Assembly (NCBI GenBank): GCA_022705265.1 | Contig: JAKJEU010000084.1 | Span: forward strand, 1 to 6,678 | Direction: 5' to 3' | Source of the DNA: Pseudomonadota bacterium | GTDB lineage: Bacteria; Pseudomonadota; Alphaproteobacteria; JAKJEU01 | Length of the DNA: 6,678 nt | Shown: piece by piece, positions 1-5,788 of the stretch | Layout of the letters: each line of letters opens with the position of its first letter | How positions within the stretch are numbered: the first letter of the stretch is position 1 | The notes under the pieces: generated by a model | What the model was told of the DNA's origin: nothing | The model's input: only the letters and a program-made list of their open reading frames with translations | Databases searched by the model: none | Translations under genes and position numbers: made by a program

Positions 1-621
1 TTAAGAGACAATGATATCGACACTCATACTGGTTTCATTTATGGTGAATACAAACCTGGTAAATGGTATGTTAACTCTACTTTATCATATGGTTTCTCTG
101 AAACTGATGAAACAAAGAATGTTGCTGGTACTGTTGTTACTGGAAACTATGACACTGAAACACTTGGCGCTCAATTCATGGGTGGATATGATTTCAATGT
201 TAAAGGTGCAAAAATCACTCCTGAAGCTGGTTTAAGATATGTTAATATCCAAAACAATGCTTACACAGACAGCGTTGCTCAAAGAGTTGGCGATAATTCA
301 TCTGATATCTTAACTGGTGTTGTTGGATTAAATATGTCAACCGAAATGAAAGCAACCCCAAGCGTAACAGTTACACCAAAATTAAACATGGCATTAACTT
401 ATGACATGCATAACGATGATGGTGGTGCGGTTGTAACCTTGGCTAATGGTTCAAGCTATAATGTAACTGGCGAAGCTTTAAAACGCTTTGGTATGGAAGC
501 TGGAACTGGCGTTGGTTTTGAATTTGACAACGGCATGGAACTTTCAATTGATTATAACGGAAAATTCCGCGAAGATTATACAGACCACACTGGTATGTTA
601 ACCGCTAAATTCAAGTTCTAA
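1..621 (+). CDS. Autotransporter beta-barrel domain, 3' end of gene (5' truncated by window)
   Basis: This is the C-terminal part of a type V secretion (autotransporter) protein, open from the first base in frame 1 and ending at TAA 619-621, so about 206 residues are visible. The visible region is the outer-membrane beta-barrel that carries an N-terminal passenger to the surface. It shows alternating amphipathic strands rich in Gly, Tyr, Asn and Thr, and ends in TAKFKF, whose terminal Phe matches the outer-membrane assembly signal read by the BAM machinery. It aligns without large gaps to the barrel of the next gene: NVAG, DSVAQRVGDNSSDI, VVTLANGSSY, GKFRED and TGMLTAK all have close counterparts there. 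The passenger, signal peptide and start lie outside the window, so substrate or adhesive function cannot be judged. A hairpin terminator begins 27 nt after the stop. Family assignment is secure; specific role is unknown. Confidence 0.9.
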   Translation, partial: LRDNDIDTHTGFIYGEYKPGKWYVNSTLSYGFSETDETKNVAGTVVTGNYDTETLGAQFMGGYDFNVKGAKITPEAGLRYVNIQNNAYTDSVAQRVGDNSSDILTGVVGLNMSTEMKATPSVTVTPKLNMALTYDMHNDDGGAVVTLANGSSYNVTGEALKRFGMEAGTGVGFEFDNGMELSIDYNGKFREDYTDHTGMLTAKFKF

Positions 622-648
622 TCTTTACTCTTGATTGAATTTTCGAAC

Positions 649-690
649 AAAAACCCTTGCACCAAACATGCGAGGGTTTTTTGTTTTTTT
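649..690 (+). terminator. Intrinsic terminator of the first autotransporter gene
   Basis: A 13-bp stem pairs 649-661 with 669-681, with one G·U pair (658·672) and a 7-nt loop CCAAACA at 662-668. The stem has a CCC/GGG core, and T-rich sequence follows through 690. It begins 27 nt after the stop at 621 and reads in the + direction. The loop and right arm recur almost unchanged in the terminator at 3361-3392. Confidence 0.88.
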
Positions 691-701
691 AAAATAAAAA
701 A

Positions 702-731
702 TTGTAAAAAGGTAGCTAGATGTGGTAAAAT
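702..731 (+). promoter_or_regulatory. Predicted sigma-70-type promoter of the 854-aa autotransporter gene
   Basis: A -35-like TTGTAA (702-707) and a -10-like TAAAAT (726-731) are separated by 18 nt. The TGG just before the -10 fits an extended -10 (TGn). A start near 738 would leave a leader of about 36 nt. The promoter sits just after the upstream terminator, which suggests that the two autotransporter genes are transcribed separately. Confidence 0.5.
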
Positions 732-773
732 TCAAACCGAAACTTTTTTTAACACAATTTTAAGGCAATAATA

Positions 774-3338
774 ATGAAACAAAAACTATTATATTCTTTG
801 ATTTTATCGACCTTAGCATTTAATGCTTATGCCGACCCTATTGCGGTTGATTATACCTGTGCTGCTGATTCAACCTGTGACAATTTAAACGAACCTTTAT
901 ACAATAATGTAACCTTTAATGGCGATGGAATTTTGACCAGTGGTAATTCTCATATGGCTTTTTCGGGTACTTTCCGTGTTAATGAAAACGGTTCTTTTAC
1001 CTTAGGCAACAACACAACCCTTAACAATATTGCTGGCTCTAATATGCTTATAGCTGACGAATTCACTTTTGGTTCTAATGCTTCAATCAATTCAATCAAC
1101 AACAATTCAGCCTTTGTTTTGGACGGATATGCAAGCAAAGCAACTTTTGGTTCTAATTCCTCTATTAACGGTGGCTATATCCAAGCTACTAACGGAACTT
1201 TTGTTTTTAACGGCGACACTGATTTAAACCTTACCCCTCCTGGTGGTTTGGAAGCCGTGAATATTATTGCGAACACCCATTTTGAGGTCAACAATAACTC
1301 GGTCGTTAATGTCAATGGAAATATTAAGGTTTTTGATACTGCTAATGTTCATTTTAATGTTTATAACGGTACTTTCAATGCCGACGAAATTGTTGCAACT
1401 TTAAATGCTTATAATGCAAACATAATCCTTGGTACTTCGACAACTGTTGGTATATTTAATTCCAACATCAACGACCCAAACTTAAACAGCCAAGTTACAT
1501 TTTATAACCCAAATTCAAAATTAAAGGGAACATATAAAAATAATGTAAGTATTACTTTAAGAGGTGGTCCATTACCTGATGCTCTTGCTGTTCAAGATAT
1601 AGGACCTTCTGTTCCTCAAACTTTCAGGGAAAGAGATATCCTTAGCGACGCTAATCTTTCCGAAGCCAGCTCATTAAATGCTCGCCTTGATTCTGGTTCT
1701 ACCTATCTTGTCGACAAGGTTTCAGGCCCACAATACACAAGCATGAGAATTAATAGTGACGCAAATTTATTGCTCAGAAGAAACACAACCGTAACCAATT
1801 ATGTAAGAAGTTATGAAGATTCTTTGATTGACCTTGGCGCTAACACCTTGACTATTGGAAATTATGCAACATTAAGCCAAGCGACAACTCTTGCTTTGGA
1901 TGTTTTATCAGGAAGCTCTTATGGTAAAATCGTAACCCCAGAAATTGGAATAAGCGATAAGGCTACCTTGAATGCTAGAGTTGGGGAAAATGCGTTATCT
2001 TCTGGTTCGATCAGACTTACCTTAATCGATGCTGATACTTTCCGTGTTGGAATGCCTGCTGAATTAAGAATTGCTGAGGTTGGCGTTATGGGATTTGACC
2101 CTGAAACTTATGTTGAAAACTTCACAAACATTGTGGTGGGGGACAGATATAAGCTTACTTTTGTGGAAGCTGGGGTTTATGATTTGGCTTTGAACAAAAC
2201 TGAACGCGAAAATGTTCGTGAAAAAGGCGGAAACCAAACGGAACAAGGTGTGGCTGGTGCTTTAATCGATGTCGGTGGTTTTGGTTCTGATACTCCTATG
2301 CGTGGTGTCGCGGACAGAATTAACAACCTTTCACAAGACCCATCCCGTCAAAGAGAATATTTTGACGCTCTTGGTGCGCTTGCTCCAAGTGGTTCTGATG
2401 TTACTGGCACTAATGCTGTAAGCAATACCGCTCAATTATTTAATGCTATTTCTGGCCGTTTCGACGGAAGCTTTGGCAGAAACTTTGCCTTAAACGGTGT
2501 TAATAACCGCGGTATGTCTGCTGGTGAAAAAGTCGTTGGAAAATCCGCTATCTGGGGTCAAATGCTTTATAACCAAGCTAATTTAAAAGACAGAGGCTCG
2601 GTCAGAGGTTTTGATTCTGATTCTTCTGGTATCGCTCTTGGTTTTGAAACTAACCTCAACGACAACCTCAAAGTCGGTACAGGTCTTTCTTATACTTCTA
2701 CCGAAGTTGATGTCATCAACAAAAACAACGATATTAATACTTATGGTTGGTTCGGTTATGGCAAATATCAATTCGCAAAATTGTTTAACGAAACTTATGC
2801 TTCTTATGGCTTTTCAAGATATGACGAAACTCGTAATGTTGCGGGCTCTAATGTTTATGCGAAATACAACTCTGAAAGCTTGGCGGTTAAGTCTTTAATC
2901 GGTACTGATTTTGATTTTTATGGCTTTTATGTAACTCCTAAGGCTGGATTGCAATATATGGCGATTTTAAGCGACGGGTTCATTGATTCTGTGGGCCAAA
3001 AAGTAGGAGATTCTTCCAGCGATATTATCACTGCTGTATCCGAAGTCAAAATCGAAAAAGGTTTCAAAATTAACGAAACCGTCGATGTTTTGCCTAATGT
3101 AAAATTGGGTTTAAGCTATGACATCAAAAATGACAGCAATAATTCTGTGGTTTCTCTTGCCAACGGTTCCAGCTATACTTCTTATGGCATGGCGTTAAAA
3201 CGCACCGAATTTATGAGCGGTCTTGGTGCTAAATTCGAAATTGGCGACGATGTCGAAGTTTCAGTTGATTATATCGGCAAATTCCGTGAAGATTTCACCG
3301 ATAATACTGGTATGATTACCGCTAAATACAAGTTTTAA
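774..3338 (+). CDS. Autotransporter with beta-helix-like passenger and C-terminal barrel
   Basis: A complete 854-residue type V secretion protein. Residues 1-20 are a Sec signal peptide: KQK at the N-terminus, a hydrophobic core, and an AYA|D cleavage site. Residues 21 to about 480 form an Asn/Thr/Ser-rich passenger with repeated motifs (LGNNTTLN at 77-84, FGSNASIN at 99-106, FGSNSSIN at 125-132), as expected for a parallel beta-helix. Around 515-540 (NNLSQDPSRQREYFDALGAL) is a helical segment typical of the region before the barrel. The barrel runs from about 590 (SAIWGQM) to the end, with the usual SGIALGFETNL...LKVGTGLSY strands and terminal KYKF. The ATG is preceded by AAGG at 762-765, 8 nt away. 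Cys29 and Cys35 are the only cysteines seen. No protease catalytic motif was recognised, so an adhesin or surface-structure role is a guess. It is a tandem paralogue of the preceding gene. Confidence 0.93.
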   Translation: MKQKLLYSLILSTLAFNAYADPIAVDYTCAADSTCDNLNEPLYNNVTFNGDGILTSGNSHMAFSGTFRVNENGSFTLGNNTTLNNIAGSNMLIADEFTFGSNASINSINNNSAFVLDGYASKATFGSNSSINGGYIQATNGTFVFNGDTDLNLTPPGGLEAVNIIANTHFEVNNNSVVNVNGNIKVFDTANVHFNVYNGTFNADEIVATLNAYNANIILGTSTTVGIFNSNINDPNLNSQVTFYNPNSKLKGTYKNNVSITLRGGPLPDALAVQDIGPSVPQTFRERDILSDANLSEASSLNARLDSGSTYLVDKVSGPQYTSMRINSDANLLLRRNTTVTNYVRSYEDSLIDLGANTLTIGNYATLSQATTLALDVLSGSSYGKIVTPEIGISDKATLNARVGENALSSGSIRLTLIDADTFRVGMPAELRIAEVGVMGFDPETYVENFTNIVVGDRYKLTFVEAGVYDLALNKTERENVREKGGNQTEQGVAGALIDVGGFGSDTPMRGVADRINNLSQDPSRQREYFDALGALAPSGSDVTGTNAVSNTAQLFNAISGRFDGSFGRNFALNGVNNRGMSAGEKVVGKSAIWGQMLYNQANLKDRGSVRGFDSDSSGIALGFETNLNDNLKVGTGLSYTSTEVDVINKNNDINTYGWFGYGKYQFAKLFNETYASYGFSRYDETRNVAGSNVYAKYNSESLAVKSLIGTDFDFYGFYVTPKAGLQYMAILSDGFIDSVGQKVGDSSSDIITAVSEVKIEKGFKINETVDVLPNVKLGLSYDIKNDSNNSVVSLANGSSYTSYGMALKRTEFMSGLGAKFEIGDDVEVSVDYIGKFREDFTDNTGMITAKYKF

Positions 3339-3360
3339 TTTGACCGTAAATAAAAACAAC

Positions 3361-3392
3361 AAAACCTCGTACCCAACATGCGAGGTTTTTTT
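3361..3392 (+). terminator. Intrinsic terminator of the 854-aa autotransporter gene
   Basis: An 11-bp stem pairs 3361-3371 with 3379-3389, including one G·U pair (3370·3380), with a 7-nt loop CCCAACA (3372-3378). It is followed by T residues to 3392. ACAAC at 3356-3360 could extend the base against GTTGT at 3393-3397 across a three-T bulge. It begins 22 nt after the stop and reads in the + direction. Confidence 0.88.
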
Positions 3393-3398
3393 GTTGTA

Positions 3399-3444
3399 TT
3401 GAAATTCTTTTAAAAAAGCTCCATATTATAATTATCAATTATAA
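3399..3444 (+). promoter_or_regulatory. Putative promoter with an overlapping palindrome, upstream of the methyltransferase gene
   Basis: TTGAAA (3399-3404) lies 19 nt before TATTAT (3424-3429). An alternative perfect -10, TATAAT, is at 3427-3432, with the weaker -35 TTCTTT at 3405-3410. A perfect inverted repeat, TTATAATT-ATC-AATTATAA (3426-3433 and 3437-3444), overlaps the -10 and the expected start point. It could be an operator, but in AT-rich DNA such a palindrome may also arise by chance. Confidence 0.35.
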
Positions 3445-3465
3445 ATAAAATAAGGAATAATCAAA

Positions 3466-3912
3466 ATGAGCATCTTCGGAGTTGGTTTAAGGCTTGCTTT
3501 ATACACTGGGCTATACATGTTTTTGATGTTTGTAATTTCGTTTGTTTTCAAAGATTTATTCCATTTCGACCTAACCCTCACGATGACTTATGCGATTTGT
3601 TTTTGGCTTTTTATCGGGAATGTTGCGTTCATTATTTCGGTATATTCCTTGCTTACCAAATTTTATGATGGCGAGCTTATTACCGATGGAATTTTTAAAT
3701 ATTCCAGAAACCCGCTTTATGCTTCGTTTATAATTTTCATAGCCCCAAGCATAACCGCATTAAGTGGAAGCTTTACCCTTATTACCACTCCTATTTTCAT
3801 GTATTTTGTGTTTAAACATTTAATAAAGTCCGAAGAGCATGATTTAAGCGAGGCTTTTGGCGAAGATTATGAAAAATATCGCAAAAAAACCCCTCTTTTG
3901 TTGTTGTTTTAA
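3466..3912 (+). CDS. Membrane methyltransferase of the isoprenylcysteine/phospholipid methyltransferase type
   Basis: A 148-residue integral membrane protein with about four hydrophobic segments (roughly residues 8-28, 43-63, 86-100 and 102-118). Its C-terminal half carries the hallmark of the ICMT/PEMT superfamily. DGIFKYSRNPLY (74-85) corresponds to the RHPxY-type S-adenosylmethionine-binding motif, with Asn in place of the usual His. SEEHDL (122-127) supplies the paired acidic residues, and FGEDYEKYRKKTP (131-143) is the typical tail. Family members methylate prenylcysteine carboxylates, phospholipids or other small lipophilic acceptors. Bacterial members mostly have unknown substrates, so no substrate is proposed. 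The ATG has AAGGA at 3452-3456, 9 nt upstream. The gene stands alone between the autotransporter terminator and the convergent DUF805 gene, whose coding end lies only 9 nt away. No clear terminator separates them. Confidence 0.82.
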   Translation: MSIFGVGLRLALYTGLYMFLMFVISFVFKDLFHFDLTLTMTYAICFWLFIGNVAFIISVYSLLTKFYDGELITDGIFKYSRNPLYASFIIFIAPSITALSGSFTLITTPIFMYFVFKHLIKSEEHDLSEAFGEDYEKYRKKTPLLLLF

Positions 3913-3921
3913 GGTTGTTGG

Positions 3922-4155
3922 TTAATTAAAATAATAAAAAACAAAACATATAAAAATCGAAATCAAAACATTTCTTAACGCTTTGATAATAAGAGGTTTT
4001 AAGCCATCTTTACAAAGCTTTACAACCAATTTATCAGATTGTTCGCCATATTTGTTTTCTCCTTCGTCCCCCTCTAACATCGACATATAAAGCCCAATTG
4101 GAAAAGTAAAAATAAGAAGAATTGGAATAAAAATACTAAAAAACACCCATTTTCC
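3922..4155 (-). pseudogene. C-terminal half of frameshifted DUF805 membrane protein
   Basis: This frame is open from 4155 (the codon upstream is a TAA stop) to TAA at 3924-3922. It begins GKWVFFSIFIPILL, which is what should follow RRLHD in a DUF805 protein (usually a SGWW-type motif and then a transmembrane helix). It then gives GDEGENKYGEQ, matching the conserved GENxYG motif that closes the domain. After the domain there is a basic stretch and a final hydrophobic segment (NVLISIFICFVFYYF), an extra C-terminal membrane anchor beyond the usual family end. A GTG at 4146 could in principle start a 74-residue protein. No ribosome binding site supports it, and that GTG encodes the Val expected inside the domain, so I read this as the displaced second half of the gene at 4136-4510. 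Expected intact length is about 195 residues. Confidence 0.75.
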
Positions 4156-4510
4156 TTAAGTAATTTAAATCGTGCAACCTTCTTATCATGATTGATACAA
4201 AAGAAAAAATCGTTATTGGAATTAAACATAACAAAAAAACAACAATTAAATTTGAAGCCGTCAAAGAAAAAATTTTCGCCAAAAAATCAAAGCTTTCCAA
4301 TATTTTTAATATTAAAGATAAATATGAAAAAATCATCACTTTCATAAATACATAAAAAGAAATGAAAATCCAAAATTCTTCTTTTGATGAGCGACCTTTT
4401 ATATCAAAAGCCCTTGAAATACCTATTAAATAAACTTTAAATAAAGCTTTAAAATATCCCCACTTTTTTAAAAAATCATCACTTTTGATATATGCTTTAA
4501 ATTTTTCCAT
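4136..4510 (-). CDS. DUF805 family inner-membrane protein, N-terminal part (gene broken by frameshift)
   Basis: A 124-residue product with the start of a DUF805 domain. After a hydrophilic N-terminus of about 30 residues come AFDIKGRSSKEEFWIF (the conserved F-x-GRxxRxEFW signature), two or three transmembrane segments, and IMIRRLHDLNY, the family's RRLHD motif. The frame then runs out in LRKMGVF and a TAG at 4138-4136, where the domain should continue. The continuation is in the next frame (3922-4155). DUF805 proteins are small membrane proteins of unknown biochemical role. The ATG at 4510 is chosen; a TTG at 4513 is an alternative. Both are served by AAGG at 4524-4521, which overlaps the stop codon of the upstream SLR gene, so the two genes are probably co-transcribed and translationally coupled. 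Confidence 0.8.
   Translation of the reverse strand: MEKFKAYIKSDDFLKKWGYFKALFKVYLIGISRAFDIKGRSSKEEFWIFISFYVFMKVMIFSYLSLILKILESFDFLAKIFSLTASNLIVVFLLCLIPITIFSFVSIMIRRLHDLNYLRKMGVF
4153..4159 (-). other. Frameshift site in the DUF805 gene
   Basis: On the - strand the reading is TAC TTA AGG AAA ATG. Dropping one base in TTAAGG gives TAC TTA GGA AAA TGG, i.e. Y-L-G-K-W, and restores the second half of the domain. The downstream frame has a stop at 4158-4156, and the upstream frame loses domain similarity right after Tyr (4162-4160). The shift is therefore confined to about 4159-4153. Confidence 0.75.
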
Positions 4511-4522
4511 CAAACTTTTGCC

Positions 4523-5701
4523 TTAATTAAACGGTTGATATAATTCTTTGTGTTTTTTTGCCCATTTAACGAACCTTATGCGACCTTCTTCTTTGTCAGA
4601 AGTTTCATATAAAGCTTCAAGTGTACCTTCATAAGGGTTTTTATCACGGTTAAGATATATTGCAATTCTTCGCCATTTATAACTTTCCGCTTTGTCGATT
4701 TTTACATTTTGCCCAAGCATATACGCCTCGTCAAGCAATTTTGCCGAATACCATTCGCCTTTTTCGGCTCCTTTTTCGCAATATTTTATACTTTCGCTAT
4801 AAAATTTATTACTATTAATGGCATTAGAACACATCATAGTATAAGCCTTACTATAACCTTTTTTTGCACTTTTTTCAAAATATTCAAAAGCTTGTTTATG
4901 CAAATTTCTTATCGTTTCAATGTCTTTTTCGCCCTCGATTTTTTCCAAATATATCGCCCCAAGTTCAAATTCGATTTGCCCTTTGTTGATTTCATAATCA
5001 ATTTTTGATATTAACTCCTCAATGATTTGGTTTTCATATTCCAAAGCCAATATCCCGTTTATTATGTCCGAAATTTCAGGAGGATATTCGGCATTCTCCT
5101 CATCAATTTTTGGATTATTTTTAATGTTTTCGTCAATCCTTTCATTACGAATTATCCGCAAATATTTTTTCGTATCAGGATATTCATAAGCCTTATCACG
5201 GTTTTTTTCAGTTCCTTGCCCATTATAATACATAACCCCTAACCAATAAAAGCTCCATTCAACCCCCATATCGGCGGAGCGTTTGGCGTATTCAAAGGCT
5301 TTTTTATAATCTTGTTTTACATAAGAACCAGTGTAATACATTCCCGACAAATACGACATCGCATAAGAATGATTTTGGTTTGCCAAATCCTTTATAATTG
5401 CAAGCCCTTTATCAACATCTTGGGTTACCCCCTTACCCGAAAGAATTAACATACCAACCCGAGCTTTCGCAGTATCATGACCCAATTCAGCCGCCTTATT
5501 AAGGTATTTATAAGACTTTTCAATATCGATATAAGTATACATATCACCCAAACGAAACCCCGCCTCAGCATCGCCTTTTGATAATTCTTTTTCATTTTTT
5601 GTTATGAATTTATAAGTTTTAATGTATTCATTAACATATTCTTTTTGTTTCTTACATGAAGCATTAACAAGCAAAACAAACACAATAAATAACGAAACCA
5701 A
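4523..5701 (-). CDS. Exported Sel1-like-repeat protein, possible lipoprotein (392 aa)
   Basis: Sel1-like repeats are TPR-like helical pairs that scaffold protein-protein contacts. An N-terminal block covers about 45-175, e.g. AKARVGMLILSGKGVTQDVD at 78-97, AMSYLSGMYYTGSYVKQDYKKA at 114-135 and WLGVMYYNGQGTEKNRDKA at 153-171. A charged linker rich in Asp, Glu, Lys and Asn (about 176-240) separates it from a second, more degenerate block (about 242-350). The leader MVSLFIVFVLLVNASCKK is hydrophobic. It could be cut after VNA or lipidated at Cys16, although Asn at -3 makes the lipobox weak. The start shown is TTG, the first possible one after an in-frame TGA at 5716-5714. The only good ribosome binding site, AAGGTGAT (5720-5713), is 15 nt from it and better suits a TTG at 5709 in another frame. 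The gene heads a two-gene unit with DUF805. Binding partner unknown. Confidence 0.82.
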   Translation of the reverse strand: MVSLFIVFVLLVNASCKKQKEYVNEYIKTYKFITKNEKELSKGDAEAGFRLGDMYTYIDIEKSYKYLNKAAELGHDTAKARVGMLILSGKGVTQDVDKGLAIIKDLANQNHSYAMSYLSGMYYTGSYVKQDYKKAFEYAKRSADMGVEWSFYWLGVMYYNGQGTEKNRDKAYEYPDTKKYLRIIRNERIDENIKNNPKIDEENAEYPPEISDIINGILALEYENQIIEELISKIDYEINKGQIEFELGAIYLEKIEGEKDIETIRNLHKQAFEYFEKSAKKGYSKAYTMMCSNAINSNKFYSESIKYCEKGAEKGEWYSAKLLDEAYMLGQNVKIDKAESYKWRRIAIYLNRDKNPYEGTLEALYETSDKEEGRIRFVKWAKKHKELYQPFN

Positions 5702-5724
5702 TTTTTCAAAACATCACCTTACAA

Positions 5725-5763
5725 TAAAAAAAGTTGCATACATTTTAATATATACAACTTTTT
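5725..5763 (-). terminator. Low-GC intrinsic terminator of the 5789-6508 SLR gene
   Basis: On the - strand, AAAAAGTTG (5763-5755) pairs with CAACTTTTT (5736-5728), a 9-bp stem. The helix continues inward past one mismatch with three more pairs (5753-5751 with 5740-5738). The closing T tract on the - strand continues to 5726. It begins 26 nt downstream of the stop. The stem has few G/C pairs, so it may be leaky. Confidence 0.6.
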
Positions 5764-5777
5764 CATTAATTATTCAA
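5749..5777 (-). promoter_or_regulatory. Predicted promoter of the 392-aa SLR gene and DUF805 gene
   Basis: On the - strand, TTGAAT (5777-5772) and TATATA (5754-5749) are separated by 17 nt, a good sigma-70-type spacing. The expected transcription start, near 5742, falls within the loop of the terminator hairpin that ends the upstream SLR gene. The leader would be about 33-41 nt and contains AAGGTGAT at 5720-5713. Confidence 0.45.
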
Positions 5778-5788
5778 ACCATAAAAAA

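Noticed and set aside
11..235. 74-codon + strand open frame over the first autotransporter
   Set aside because: It is a shadow of the autotransporter frame, which is open from base 1 and matches the paralogue's barrel; the shadow product has low complexity (Leu/Met-rich).
2611..2898. 95-codon + strand open frame inside the 854-aa gene
   Set aside because: It overlaps the well-supported barrel domain in another frame, with a Leu/Thr-rich product and no ribosome binding site of note.
3878..3925. Bidirectional terminator between the convergent methyltransferase and DUF805 genes
   Set aside because: There is a GGGG-T7 run on the - strand inside the methyltransferase tail, but only a weak, bulged AACC/GGTT pairing precedes it; I could not build a convincing hairpin.
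4146..4159. Programmed +1 frameshifting as the explanation for the split DUF805 gene
   Set aside because: TTA AGG contains a rare-type Arg codon, but I see no upstream stimulatory Shine-Dalgarno-like element or downstream structure of a known recoding signal. A simple indel or sequence error is the more economical reading, though recoding is not excluded.
4709..5242. Two + strand open frames (99 and 71 codons) antisense to the large SLR gene
   Set aside because: Their Phe/Ile-rich products are what the antisense of an AT-rich, Lys/Glu-rich gene gives; the SLR reading on the - strand shows real repeats.
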